Assembly: GCF_000208865.1 (NCBI RefSeq)
Contig: NC_018385.1
Coordinates: forward strand, 682,001 to 746,000
Reading direction: 5' to 3'
Length of the DNA stretch: 64,000 nt
Source of the DNA: Neospora caninum Liverpool
Lineage: Eukaryota; Apicomplexa; Conoidasida; Eucoccidiorida; Sarcocystidae
Positions 48,292 to 60,570 of the stretch are shown one piece after another. The number at the start of each line of letters is the position of its first letter. Within the stretch, counting starts at the first letter, position 1. The notes under the pieces are model-generated. The model was not told where the DNA came from. It worked only from the letters and a program-made list of their open reading frames with translations, and made no database searches. Position numbers and translations under genes: made by a program.

Positions 48292-50278
48292 TAGGTGCAT
48301 GGTGTAGGTAAAATATGTAGACTGGCAACGATGGCAAGAAACGGAGAGAATGAGCGGAGAGCAGTAGAAAGAGAAAGCAGTGTGAAGACAGCCGACCGTG
48401 AGGCAATCCACAGTGGTTCCACGTGTGTCGATCTTTTGTCTTTTTGTCTGTCGGAAACCATCGAGGCCACAGACGCGAGAACTTACCATGAGTGCAAAGA
48501 GGAAGATCCACACCAAAATATCCGCCGGTTCCTCTGAAGCAAAAGTAAGCAGGAAACAGACTTGGAGGTGGAGACTTCCCTGAGAGCCGAAGGAACAAAC
48601 GCAATCGCTCCAGTCGCAAGGCTCTCATTCCGAGTCGCTCCTAAATGCACGTTTGGAAACTAGACACACAACCCTGTGTGGACACATGCTCTTACCCACA
48701 CAACTGCATATCTATATCTATATATTTATATATATATATATATATGTTTATCTTCAGATGGAGATCTACGCGTCTGCAGATTTGTACGTATCCACGTACT
48801 TTTGTATGTATATCTGCACAGGTGTCTCTCGATTGAAGTACCTACGTGTATGTGTGTGCTCTTTCGCTCCCCATTGGTGCATCCATTTCTCGCTTCTTTC
48901 CGGTCCGATATGTGCACCGGCGAGTACATCTCGCCATTTATTCGACAGCAGAACGGGGGTACTTTGCAGCAGGGATACCGCCCGTGGGCAATCTAGCAAG
49001 GTGCTGTGTTCGGGCAATAGGTGCGCGTTTTCTGTCCACAGTCTCCGACTGTTTCGTACCAGAAGACGCCGTTTGTCGCCTTCGCATAGAGGCCACAGGG
49101 TTTTCTTCTCTGTTCACATCCGCATCAAACAACGCTCGCAAGCTCCCGCCTTCCACTGCCTCCATCTCGTCGTTGCTCGGAGTCTGGAGCTGAAGAAAAG
49201 GACCCGACATAAAGGCCCGCCGACTCCCAGAAGTGTCTTTGTCTCGCTCGCCCCCATCCACGTCATTTTCTCCCCGGTCTCGACTTCCCTCTCTCCGTCG
49301 CCCCTGTCTCTCGTCTCTCGGTTCGTTCAGTTCACCGTCGCCGCTAGGAGGATGCGAGAAAGACAGATAAGTAGAAAGAGACGAAGAGGGAGACGATGAC
49401 AGAGAAGATGAAGAAGAAGATGGAGGAGATGAAGGAGAAGATGCATGAGAAGAAAGAGAAGAGGACGGAGAAGAAAGGGAAGCGGGAGGAGAAGAAAGGG
49501 AAGCGGGAGGAGAAGAAAGGGAAGAACGCAGAGAAGAGAGAGAAGACGGACGAGATGGAAGGAGAACAAGAGAGTGGGCGGCAGCGATATTTGAAAGGAC
49601 AGTCTGAGAAGCGTCTCTGGCGTGTTTCGCCTCTCGAGGATAGGGAACAGGAGAAGACGTCACCGGGGAGACCGTAAACGAATGAGGGGAAAGGAACGCG
49701 TGAGAAAGCGGAAAACGAGGAGAGACGGGGTACGCAGGCCACGGAAGAAGCGATGGCACAGCCGCCTGAAGATGCCGAGGAAAGGAATCCCCCTTCTCGT
49801 CCCGGAGCACCTCCACCTCGGGCCCAACAAACGCGCGTGGAGACTCCACGCTGATGGCAGGTGATGATTCTCCTGATAAAGACGACGGACCAGAAAAAGA
49901 GGAAAAAGACGGGGAGGAGGGAGAGGAGGGGTCCGGAGAGGAGAGAGACGATTTCTGTGAGGAAGGGACAAGAGACGACACAGGGGTGGACGACGAGACA
50001 GCACGGTTCGAGCGGAGAGAGGCGTTATGAGAGCGTCCAGGCGGGGCTTCAGAAGCATCCAAAGCAGGCAGACTCTTCCGAGCGGGTGGACGTGTCTCTC
50101 GGTTTTCCTCAGCACTCCCGGGCGAAGACGCAAACAAGATAGCGGCGGACGGCTCGGAGGGAGAAAAGAAAAGAGAGGAAGGCGCAGGCGGGGGATGCAA
50201 CACAGCGGGGTGAGATGACACGCCATAGGAAGGTGCGGGTGTCGACGAAGGAAGCCCCTGACCGTGCCTCTCCTCCAT
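44483..50278 (-). CDS. Transmembrane RING-H2 E3 ubiquitin ligase
   Basis: Seven exons whose phases all agree: 50278-48979, 48533-48487, 47886-47722, 47461-47195, 46811-46321, 45666-45555, 44959-44483; about 952 aa. A long Ser/Pro-rich N-terminal part (about residues 1-433) precedes one transmembrane helix split by an intron ([15 protein letters not shown] then [16 protein letters not shown]). A linker and a serine tract with SSSSA repeats follow, then the [50 protein letters not shown]. Spacing is C-x2-C-x14-C-x1-H-x2-H-x2-C-x10-C-x2-C, a perfect RING-H2, with the last cysteine pair on a separate exon. By family it should recruit an E2 and ubiquitinate substrates at a membrane. The start shown has an ideal context (GCCATGG); the frame stays open upstream to 50650, so a signal peptide could be missing. 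No protease-associated domain was recognised. Confidence 0.85.
46591..46680. repeat. Six 15-bp tandem units in the RING ligase gene
   Basis: GAAGCCGACGAAGAC repeated six times (the fourth copy has GCAGAC), followed by GAAGAGGAA purine repeats to about 46737. In the minus-strand gene these encode SSSSA units and a long serine run. On the plus strand the same bases give an acidic DEADE frame, taken as a shadow. Confidence 0.85.
48129..48290. repeat. Three TA dinucleotide tracts in the second intron of the RING gene
   Basis: (TA)n runs at 48130-48163, 48198-48220 and 48260-48289, separated by short ATGCAT-containing spacers. They sit in the intron (48486-47887) that splits the transmembrane helix. 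Confidence 0.85.
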
Positions 50279-53200
50279 GGCGCTCCACATCAGAGAAACA
50301 AGGGAGAAAGAGAGACGGACAGAAGAGGGAGAGAGAGAGAGGAGAGTGAAGAGAGAGAGAGGAGAGGGAACAGGCGGAAACGGCGAGGGAAGCTGAGGAC
50401 AGAGTGGTGGAGCCAGTTGGTATAGATGCGGCTCGGGGAGTGGCCGAGGCCGAGACCGACGAGGGAAGATCAAGGAAAGGAAACACAAAGGCACACGCGA
50501 AGAACGAGGCACGAGGCGGGGGGAGAAAACATGAGAATGCATAACACACAGATGGTTAGTTTTGAAGATGCAAGGCGGCGCCAGAAAGCGACAGCTTTCG
50601 AAAGGGAGAAATCTTTTGAAAAGAAAACGCAGGCGATCCTCACCCCACATCCCCCAACGATCGACACCGGTCCCTGCAGGCCGCCATGAGGGCGCGCCGA
50701 AAGGGTAGGGCCTTTATCGAGTTGTTTCGCTTTTAACTCTTTTTCCTTTCCGTGAGTCGGGAAAGAGAGACGTGACGGCACCAAGAGACGCGATAACTTC
50801 GCAACCTGCGAGAGAAGGCGCTGGAAGTCACGCGAGGACGTCTGCACCACACGAGTATTGCCTCACTTTTGCAAGGCGAAAACCAGAGCGCGAAAGATGA
50901 GCGAGGATCGGAGACGTGCTCGGCCTTTTTCCGCCTGTCCTCTCGGCGTTTTCGGTCGTGAAAGGTTAGGGAGGGAGAGCGGATGCCCCAAAGCGTTGCC
51001 AGGCAGAAAGCATATGGGAAAAGGCGAGTAAACGCGAGACGCTTGCGGAGGAGCTGAGACAAGGGAAAACTTTCTGGAAGGCAAACTTCTTCTGCGCCCT
51101 CATCAAGCAAGGACAAGAATGCGTTTTGCTCCAGAAGCGAAGACGCAACAGAAAAGAGGAAAGAGAGGAGAGGAGAGAAGAGAGAGGTGAGACGGAAGAG
51201 CGGTGAGAGGAGAAAGAGGGCCGCAAGGAAGCGAGAGGAGACGATGAGAGAGCCAAACGAGGACGGCGAGAAAGAGGGAAAGACAGAAAACGGGAAAAGA
51301 ATCAAGGGCGGCACAACAGACGCGAGATGGGTGCGCTCTTGTCTTTGTCCCGTGGACAGAAAAACAGTAGAGTCCTCTTCTTCTGTGAACTTGCCACGAG
51401 GGGAGAGAGAGGAGAAAGAGGAAGGAAAGAGAGAGGGACGAGAGCTCGAGGGCCCAGCCGTCGAGGTCGAGGATTGCCCATGGAGGTTTCCCTTTTCCGG
51501 AGCGGACGGAGCAAGGAAAGGGAGGAAAAGTAGAGTCCAAGGCGCGAACTCGAAGACAATGAGGAAGAAGCAGAAGGGCGGGAAAAACCTAGACTGCTTA
51601 TTTGTTTGTTTGAGAACACTGTGTCGAGACACGCGGCCGCTTTTCGAAGAACCGCCAGAGGCAGCGTAAAGACGCTGTGGAGAAAGAAAGACAGAAAACC
51701 GAGAACCTCAACGGAAGAACGAACTTGGAAAGAGAACAAAGAGAGAGAGCAGAGCTTCTACATTCTGAGCAGCAAACAGAGAAAAGGCCAAAAAGAGGCG
51801 AGATTAAAACGTTACGGAGCGCGAGAAGACGTTCGATGGCTGTCCAGCAAGACGCAACGGGAAGCGTATATGTCCACAAGAAAACGGATTTCCCATCTCA
51901 CCACAGGATCGGCCTCACTCTGCGAGATACTCGTGGATTTTCCATACAACGCCTTTGGCAGTTTCATCATGGAAATCGCAGAAGAGAGACGAAAAGGAAA
52001 CGGGGCAACAAGAGCGACGCGCGCGACGCCTTCTCTCCGAAAAATCGCGCGGCAGTTGGAGAGTAAGAACCTCCTACGACTGGTGTGTGCTGGTGGTTGG
52101 GCTAGAACTTGTTTCTCTTGGAGAGTTCGACAGCACAGAATGTCCTTTTTTGCCACAGCAGAAAGTTAATGTGCCAAGGCGCGCGTTGTGGCCAGGAGAA
52201 AAAGTGAAAGGGAAAGGAAGAGCCGTCGAAAAGTGACAGGGGAGCGGGGCTACACGAAGACAGACGGGAGATCGCGCCTCTTCTCCTGTTGCGGGAGATG
52301 CCGTCTCGCAAAAATTCCACACTAGGCATTTTCTCAAACAAACAAATCCAACATTGGCGTTTTGAAAGGAACGATCATCACGTAGAGACAGCGGGAAAAA
52401 TAGATCCCCAAATGTGCATACGAAGTATGAAAAAACGTATATATATATATATATATATATACGCTTACATGCATAGACATGTACATTTATAAATTTATCT
52501 AGGAATAAATATATAAAAATGACCATACACAAATGCATATTTAAACATATATATATACATATATATATGAAAGAACACTTGAACGCACGGGGGGAGGGTC
52601 ACTGCGGGGACAGGTGGTGTTCCGCCCCTGTGTGAGATTTTTTCCATGTGGAGATTGTAGTATCTTTGTTATCCTGTTTGTTTAGACTTTTGGTGAGGAC
52701 CGCGTTCCGACGTTTTCTTCGACGATTCCCCGGCCGCAGTCTCGCCGTCATCTCTTTTTTCGAGAAGGCGAAAGGGGCCGCACTGTGTCTAGAAGACGTT
52801 TTCTCAAATTTTGGCTGAAGTTTAGGCGAACGGAAATAGTTCGCGAAACCAAAGACACACCGTTTCTGTCGCCTCCCGAGCAACTGGTGCCGATTCCACA
52901 CTCCAGCGACCAGCTGCGTAAGCATACGCTCCTTGCAGGGTGTTGATATGTATGCATGTATATACATATACATACGTAGATATTTGTAGGGACATGGTCA
53001 CATGTGTTCAGAGAGAGAGAGAGGAATAAATGTATCGAGACTTACGCGTATGTAAAGAAATATATATTCAGGCAGAGAGTGAAGTAGAGAAATGCATGAC
53101 GCCGCTGTAGAGACGGAAGTGGAGCGAGGGCGTATGGACGAAGCAAGGAAAGAGATAGAGAGGACTGCGAGGAAGCGCCAGATACAGAGATGCAGATCTG

Positions 53201-55543
53201 TTCGCGGGAGATTTAAGAGGAGAAACACACATGGAGAGAGAGAGAATGAGACAGAGAGAACGATGGAGGGAGAGAATCGGAGTGACACAGATATAAAGAG
53301 ACAAGAGACGCACAGAGAGAGGGAGATGGCGAGATAGAACGATGTGTGTCGGCTGTCCTCGGTGGCGCGTCCACAAAACTGGAATTTTACGGCCGTGGAT
53401 GAGGGAGTTGGATCTCTTTTATGACCACATGGGAAGGAACCTCGTTTTTTCTCGCTATATATCTTTGTATAATACTTATGCATATCTCCGTTTACATACG
53501 TATCTTCTACATACGCATCTTTCTGTTGACAAACACATGTATTTTTACATTTCATATAGAGGCGGCAGGTTGGCGCGCATTTTCTCGCGCGTTGTTCCCT
53601 CCGACATCTGAGCATCCATTTCGACGAGACAGCCTGACGAGCGTCGAAGTGCATGGTGGTAGATTCTTCTTTCCTCTCTGTTTATGTAGGGATAAGCTGG
53701 ACGGTTTGGTTTTCTCGCTTGAGGCCCTTTTTTGCATATCCGTTCTTCTTTCATTGTCGCGGCGCTGTGGCAAGCGAGAAAAGGCACACCGCGCGTCAAC
53801 TCGGACACGCGAAACCGTTCTTTCAACAGAGCGACGAACGCTTTTTTTATGCCTTTCTCGCTTTTCACGAGGGCTCGTACCTCGATAGCTCTCAGTTTCC
53901 TGGCGTTCGTCGCGACACATGTTCCTGTCTTTTGCTCTTCTCCGGTTTCTCGCCGGCAAGTCCCCGGACTGAATCCTCTGCGTGCCTCGCGTTTCGCGCA
54001 CGTCTCAGCCCGCCCGCTTTTCCATTTTGCCGGACTCTTTCCCTTTTCTTTGCCTCTCGTTTTCTTCCGTTTCCCTTTCCTTGCGTTCCGACACAGAAAC
54101 AGTTACACACACCGAGAGCGTTTGCGGTTCTGCTTGCCTCTCTCGCGCGAGCAAACGGGGTTCTACGCCGCGTACCTTTTTCCCGCTGGCGTTCCGCCTC
54201 TGCTTGTGTCGGCGGATTTCTGACTCTCTCCCTTGTGTCTCTTTCTGCGTTTCCTCTCTCTACGTCTCTTTGTTCTCGGCTTGCTTGGACTCCGCTCCGG
54301 TCTCTCCTTGTCGACTCTTCGTGTTCTGTCCCTCCTCCCTTTTTCGTCTGTTGAGCCTTGTTCGTTTGCTGGTCCTTGTTTGTTTCTTCTCCTTTCTGCT
54401 CTTCGTGCTATTCCTTTTCCCTCTCGTTCTTCTTTCTGGGCATTTCTTTTTGAGCAGAATCAGGTTTGTGGTGGAACGTCTGAAGAACTCGCGAGCCCAA
54501 CGGTTCTCTGTGGCCAGGTCTGCTGAGCGGAGAGAGTGAACAAGGTGCGACGCTCTTTGTTTCGCTTTTCCCTTGAGGCGATCTCCGGTTTTCTTCACGT
54601 GTTTTTTATCCCCTTCTTTTCTTTGTTGTGAAAGACCTTCCTAGGACACAGCGTTTCCGTGTTTCCTCGTTTGAAGCCGCTTCGCGGTCTGCCCCGCTCA
54701 CTCCTATGAATCGCCCTCCTCTTTCTCCTCTTGCCATCGTCTGTTTCCTTCTTCAGTTTCGTTCTTCTATCTCTGTTTGTGTGTTTATGTTCTCTCCTCG
54801 CTTCGCCCGGGCCTCTTCGCTCGCTCCCAGCCTCCTCTGTGGGCAGCGGCGCAAAGAATCTCGGCGCAGCGGGATGCTCTCTTCGGTGTCCGCCCGAGTG
54901 CCGACTTGTGCCTGAGACCACTGCCTCGTTTTTTGTCGATTCTCGGCTTTTCGAGCAAAGGCGTTTTGCATGTTGACTCTCCCACACACAAACACACACA
55001 CACACACAGCGAGAGGGACGAGCGACGGATATCGGACGGGAGAAAGAGACCAGGGCGGCCAGCTTTCGTCTTTTTTTGCGGGTTTATCCTCCCCTCTCTC
55101 TGTTCCCTCGTAGACTCCTCTCGGAGATTCTACCAACTACCGTTCCTCTTCCCTTTCCCTTCTCTCTCCCTGTTCTCTTCTCCCCGTGTGCTGCCTCGTC
55201 TCTCCGTGGAAAGCTGTGTCTCTGCCTCTTCTCGACTGTGCAATCTCGGCCGGCGCTGACCTTCGTCCTGGGCGTTGCTCCGCCTCGCCTCTCTCCTCCC
55301 CCTTCCTCTCCGACTTTCTCTGCTTCTCTCTGCCGTTATTTTTGTCTTTCCTCTCGCAGTTGTTGTCTTCCTTTTCTCGTGTCGTCTTCCATCGGCTGCG
55401 GCTGCGCTCCTTGCCGCCTTCCTGTTCGATATCTCCTCTGCGAGGCGGCGTCGCTGCGCTTGTGAAGAGCTCCACTCGGGCAGACCTCTCTCGAACTTCT
55501 CGTTCTCCCCCTGTCCCCCCTCGTTCTCCCCTCGTGCCCCAAG
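50279..55543. other. Long spacer between divergent RING and ERD2-like genes
   Basis: About 5.3 kb. Leu/Phe/Ser-rich minus frames at 51632-50733 and 52156-51812 are long and might include 5' exons of the RING gene, but no motif or phase-checked junction supports them. TA-rich microsatellites occur at 52440-52460 and 52540-52570, GAGAGA-rich sequence at 53000-53330, a CACACA run near 54990-55005, and pyrimidine-rich sequence from 54200 to the ERD2-like start. Confidence 0.4.
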
Positions 55544-58500
55544 ATGCTGCAAATGTGGATTCGCCTACTCACGCTGATGGCCGTGGCAGCGTTGTTCATT
55601 GTCCAGCAGGTTGCATATCCTCTCGTGACGGTCTGGGTGGCTCTGGGGGAATACCTCCACTGCGCCTCGTACGTCTTGCTCCTCGACCTCGTCATCACCA
55701 ACCGCGGGCTCAAAGGCCTGAGTGTGAAGACGCAAATTTGTTTCCTCTTCGTCCACTGGTTTCGCTACTGTGACTCGTTCTTCACCGCGCACTCCAACCA
55801 CTGGATATTTGTAAGACAAAACGCGCCGCCAATCCTAGGCAAAAGCGAATGGTATCTCTGGATCGCTGCGAGGGCGGATTCACCTCGTTCACTCTCGATG
55901 CACACGTGTATATACACACACACATGCATACATGCCTACCTGTAGCTCCATCCGTACACGTGTATCCTCTACAGACTCGTGCGGATAAAGCGTGGCAGTC
56001 CCTAACTGGCAGAAAGGCAGCGAGAGGAATACACAGAAAACGCCGAAGAGGGATACAGTTGCATGTATAGATAGACTTCGATGCAGATTGACGCATCGCT
56101 TTACAAGCAAATAGAGATATACGGAATGCAGAACTGCATTCGTGTGTGTAGAGAGACAGAGTCAACATGAATGGTTCGCGATTCGCAAGGTCCCTGGTTG
56201 TATCCCGATGCGTAGAAAACAAGACAAAACAAGACCAAAAAGGGAATGCACACCGTGAACTGTGTCTGAGGTGGTGCCTCTCTCTGTGGGTTTTTGTGGC
56301 GTCGATTTCCTGCATGCACTCGTGGAGACTGTTTTGCTTTCCGCGCAGGCCTTGAAACTGTTTTACATGGTGGTCTCTGTGCTGCTCGTGGCCTCGCTCA
56401 TCTGCCTGCGGAACACCTGGGAAAGGCGCAAAGACACTTGTTCCCTCCTCGTTCTCTTTTTCATCTCCCTTATCCTCGGCGTGGTCAACTTCTTCGTCGA
56501 CGACATGAGGCCGGCTTCCTCGTCGGACAGGATTCTCCACTTCTTCTGGATCGTGTCGCACTATCTTCAGGTGCGCGGAAAAGGGAAAAAAAGCGGGAAC
56601 TGGCACACGACTGCAGAGTGCATGCGAATGATGCCTGGAGCAAACAGAGACGGAAACAGAGATGCGCCGTGCTCGAGCGCCGTTCCCGTTTTTCGGCACA
56701 TCGGCGCCTGCCAACCGAAAGCGGCCGCCAGGCAGGACAAATCCTGAAAACGCGACCAAGAGAAGCGAGACATTCTGGCAACAGGAAACTCCACGACGGC
56801 GACACAGAGAAAGCGAACCCCCGTGGAGCGAAAGACTGGGACGCGAAGAGGAGAGAACGCGCAAAGTGCAGTCAACAAGGGAGAGGGAAAAAGAAAGCTC
56901 TGTTTTTGGCAGATAGGTCGACGCGACATTTCCGTTTCAATCCCGCATACGTGTTTCTCGTTTCCAGTTCAACGAGCCTCTGTCTGTCGACTGTTTTCCT
57001 CTCCTCTGTCCCCAGCGGACTGTTTTGTGCGCCGACTCAACCTCTGCGCGCTTTGCGACTCGCCGTGTCCCCGGCGTGTGTTTCTGCTGGGTCTGTGTCT
57101 CTGCGTTCTCTCTTCTGGCCCCTCGGTCCAAACTCTTTGTCTCGGTCGTCTCCCACCTTCAGCTGCGTGTCCAGCTGCGCTCGCGTTTCGTGTCTCTAAA
57201 ACTCGCAACCCTTCGCACTTGCTGGAAGACCGCCTCGGTTTTTGCGTTGTCTGCGCTCGCCAGGGTTTTGCCATGCTGCCGCAGTTCGTCTTCTGCTACC
57301 GTGACCCCGACAACAAGGACAGTCTCTTGACGGCTTACGTCCTGGTGCTCGGCTCCTACCGCCTGGCCTATGCAGTGAACTGGATCGAGCGCGCCTACAA
57401 GGAGAATTTTTTCTACATTTCCGGCCCTCTCGGCCTGAGCATTCTGATACTGTTCCTAGGCGACTTTGTCGTCTTCAAATTGAAGAACAAGAGCTTCATC
57501 TCGTCGTTCGTCCTTCGTATCGGTAAGCCGACTATCCAGGCACTTTTCGGCGAGTCAGTGGACGGGCGAAACCCCACCGACCGCGCGTGTGTCGCACAAA
57601 GCGTTCGGCGCCCGCGGGTCCTTCCCATCGTCGTCAACGGCGTTGCGGTCGCTGGACGCCCCAAGCGGTGCTGCACGAGGGTTCCGTTTTCCCTCTGCGG
57701 TTTGCGCCTCTCATCGGGTTTGGATATGCACGCTTCCTGTTGCGGGGAACAGCGCCAGAGGGGTGCGCGTCGCGGGGTATACGTACACCTGGGAGAGGCA
57801 GCGTCGCGTCGTCGGCGGTGTCCCATCGAGGCTGTGTGGAGCCGCGTCCTGCGCGAATCTTGCCGGCGGTCGCTTGCTGGCCTTCGCTGTCGACTTCCCT
57901 GCCTCAGCTTCTCGACGTTCTTGCATTTTCTGTTTCTGGGCACAGACGACACCATCGACGCGTCGCAGCAGCCGCTTCTCCAGGCTGTTTATGGGAGCAA
58001 CTACGAGAGACTCTCTTTAGCGGAGGCTGCGCAGCAACTCGGATCGGCCCGCATTCCTCCGATTGAAATCGATCTGCAGCACGTCCACGTCGTTGGTCGG
58101 CCGACGGCAGATATCAGTAAGTGATCTTTCGGGGCTTTCTCATTCGCGCGTCCTCCAAAGTGACGTGCCCGCCTTCTGCCTCGCAGTCGCCCACAGAACT
58201 CGGCGCGTATACGTTCTCTTCCTGGAGGCCTGTCTGGGAACGTCTGCTGCCGCGGCGCCGCGTCCGTATTCGAGGGCCGGGATGTCTCATCTGCCTGTGT
58301 CTCTTTGTTCACCTTCTATTCTTCCCGTCCCTGGTTTCGGGTTCTGCTGGTCTTGGGAGTGACGCGCGACGCACGGTCGCCCCGGCGCAGAAGCGGCCCG
58401 AGTCAAGCGGCTGCCTCCTGCATGTACTCGTGCCTTTTCCTCAAGGCTTTGCGGCGACCTGTGTGGGTTGCGAGGAGCAGGAGTGCTCGGGTTTGCGTGT

Positions 58501-58838
58501 GGTGTGCGTCTGCTTGGGCGACTCTCTTCTTCTCAGGCTCGGTGTCGACGTCGACAAACTCCCCGGCGACGGGGGCCGCGAATCCGGCAAAGAGCGCGGC
58601 GTCGCAGAGCGCTGGCGATACACTCCGCGGCGCGGAAGCGGTGGCTGCGCGAGAGGCGACTGGAGGCGCCATCAGCCCGACAGCGCTGTACAAGTTGGAC
58701 GACGAGAGCGACTTGGAAGAGGACGAAAAAATCATGTTTGGGATTGAGCGGTGGCCGGAGCGAGAGGGCGACCGCACGAGTCGCCGAGGCGAAGGCGACG
58801 GCGGACAGGAGGCGCGCGTGGAGTCGGTGATGACGTGA
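55544..58838 (+). CDS. ERD2/KDEL-receptor family membrane protein with extended termini
   Basis: Family members retrieve KDEL/HDEL-tailed proteins from Golgi to ER. Five exons, phases agreeing: 55544-55810, 56349-56570, 57264-57522, 57946-58116, 58537-58838; 406 aa against about 212 for human KDELR. An added N-terminal hydrophobic segment (LLTLMAVAALFIVQQVAYPL) precedes the fold. Conserved blocks are ITNRGLKGLSVKTQ (human SRSCAGISGKSQ), FRYCDSFF (human ARYLDLF), WIVSHYLQGFAMLPQFVFC and GSYRLAYAVNWIERAYKENF. Several hydrophobic helices fit a seven-helix protein. After about residue 280 comes a cytosolic-looking tail of about 125 residues, Ser/Ala-rich then acidic (LDDESDLEEDEK). Relative to human KDELR, as I recall it, the Arg near the N-terminus and the Glu in IYLESVAILPQ are replaced (Val and Gln here), so ligand binding may differ. 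It may be a paralogue of a canonical ERD2. Confidence 0.85.
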
Positions 58839-60570
58839 AGGCTGTCGAGAACTGCGTGCGCGAGGGGGAACAGGAATCGGATAAAATGACGCGTTCCTTC
58901 TCGGCAGACATGGAGAGTAGTTTGGCAGAAATAGAGAGAAGAACACAAAAGAGAAGAGGGGGCCCGGGAGGAAGGTGAGATGCCGCCTCCAGAGACGAGA
59001 AGAAAGGCGCGGCCGATGAAGAGTGGGTCCGAGTCAATCGCTGCGGATGTGTAAACCGAGGGCGAGTCGCGCTCGGAAACGAGAACGATGGCTTAGAGAG
59101 GGGGAAGGAGACGGCGAGAACGGACGGATTCGACAAGGCACAACTTGGCAGAGGAGGGAGAAAAGGCGCCCACATCGCACGCCGCACTCAGGGAAGATGG
59201 GATCGAAGGATCTCGTGTCTTTTTTGTGGGATGAACGCACTGTGAATGCATGTGGAGCCGGGTAAAGGCCCCGACGAAGAAAAGCGGGCAGAGACAGGGA
59301 CGAGATCTGGGTCTGTTTCGCACCGCGCGAGGGCGACGAGGGGACTGAGGAGAGGCGCACTGGGTGCCGCAGAAATCGAATTGGGAAGAAACACGGGAGA
59401 CTGCGAGTGAGCGCTTTGAATGGGAGCAGCGGGGCGCGTAAAGAACGGGTGAAAGACGCGACCGGGGTTCCTGAACCGCAGAGGACGCGCAGAGTTCGGA
59501 CTGGAGGTTTTCTTACGGACCAGCAAACGTCCGCATCGCTCTCAGTTTTTTGCGGGTGGCGTGTGTGCTTCGGCATCTCTCTCTTCTTCTCTTCGTGCTT
59601 GGAGAGGCCCTCTGGTTCCTCTGGGCAGCAGTTTCCGGTCCGCTTTCGTTCGCGCCTTCCAGTCTGTTTTTTGGTTTCCACGCGTAGGGGACATCTTTAA
59701 CTTCCAACCCCGAAAAAACCAGTAGCTCGTGTTTGCGTGGTTCCCCCGGCTGCGCGTTAATGCATTTTTTTCTCACGTGTAAACGTAGCATAGTCCGCGA
59801 TAGGCTAGGCACGTTGACGGCTTCTCCCGAGTCACGTGCTCGGGACACTTTTGGCATGCATTCCCTCTCGCCGAACGAGAAAGATGCAGAGGAACAGAGA
59901 AATAGACTAGGGTGGTATGCGTGTGCGTCCATGTGCATCCGCGTTGTAGCAGCAGACGTGTTCGAATCTGCGTCGCCCTATGCAGTTCCTTTTTGCCTCA
60001 GAGGAGCGCGTGCGGCGAAGTGCAGCGATTAGGAAGTGAAGGGCTACAGAGATGCCACACGAAACAGGGTAAGTGCTGGCGCGCGCCCCCGTGCTAGGGT
60101 TTCCACCCTGAGAGGAACTCCGTTTTGTATGTTCGGTGATCGCGGTCGCTTGGCGACTGTGTGTGTGCCGCGCGCAGACAGTTCGACTGCCGCTGACGAA
60201 CAAGCGGGGCAAGAGCTCGTGCTCTATATGTATCCCGTGTTCAGCCGCTCGCTCCGGTGGGAAACAGGTGGGGCACTGTCAGCCGCGTGAACCCCGCCAC
60301 GAGATCGCAGCCCACGTGTGTTGGGGACTGCCGCGCGAGACGACCCGTGATGCTGTGTTTTTCTGACGCACGCGAAGAGCCTGGAAACCAAACGCAGAAG
60401 TTGCCTTCAAATGACGACCTGACGTTTGCGTGACGAGACGTTTACGTGTTTCGGGCAGTGCCGCCTCCTCACCACAGCTCAGACCTCTGCGGACGCAGAA
60501 ACATGGTGGGGACTTCTCACCACGTCGAGCCAACAAGACCGTTGATTCGCGCGCGCGCGCGGAGTGACGT
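58839..60570. other. Convergent spacer between the ERD2-like gene and the secreted-protein gene
   Basis: Both neighbours end here. The minus frame 59681-59034 (215 codons) is low-complexity Arg/Ser/Pro-rich, lacks motifs and is not called. A (GC)-alternating stretch lies at 60549-60561, just past the stop codon of the minus-strand gene. Confidence 0.45.

Noticed and set aside
50733..51632. 299-codon Leu/Phe/Ser-rich minus frame
   Set aside because: Could hold 5' exons of the RING gene, but no phase-checked junction or motif supports it; mentioned only in the spacer entry.
59034..59681. 215-codon minus frame between convergent genes
   Set aside because: Low-complexity Arg/Ser/Pro composition, no homology visible, sits in 3' untranslated sequence.
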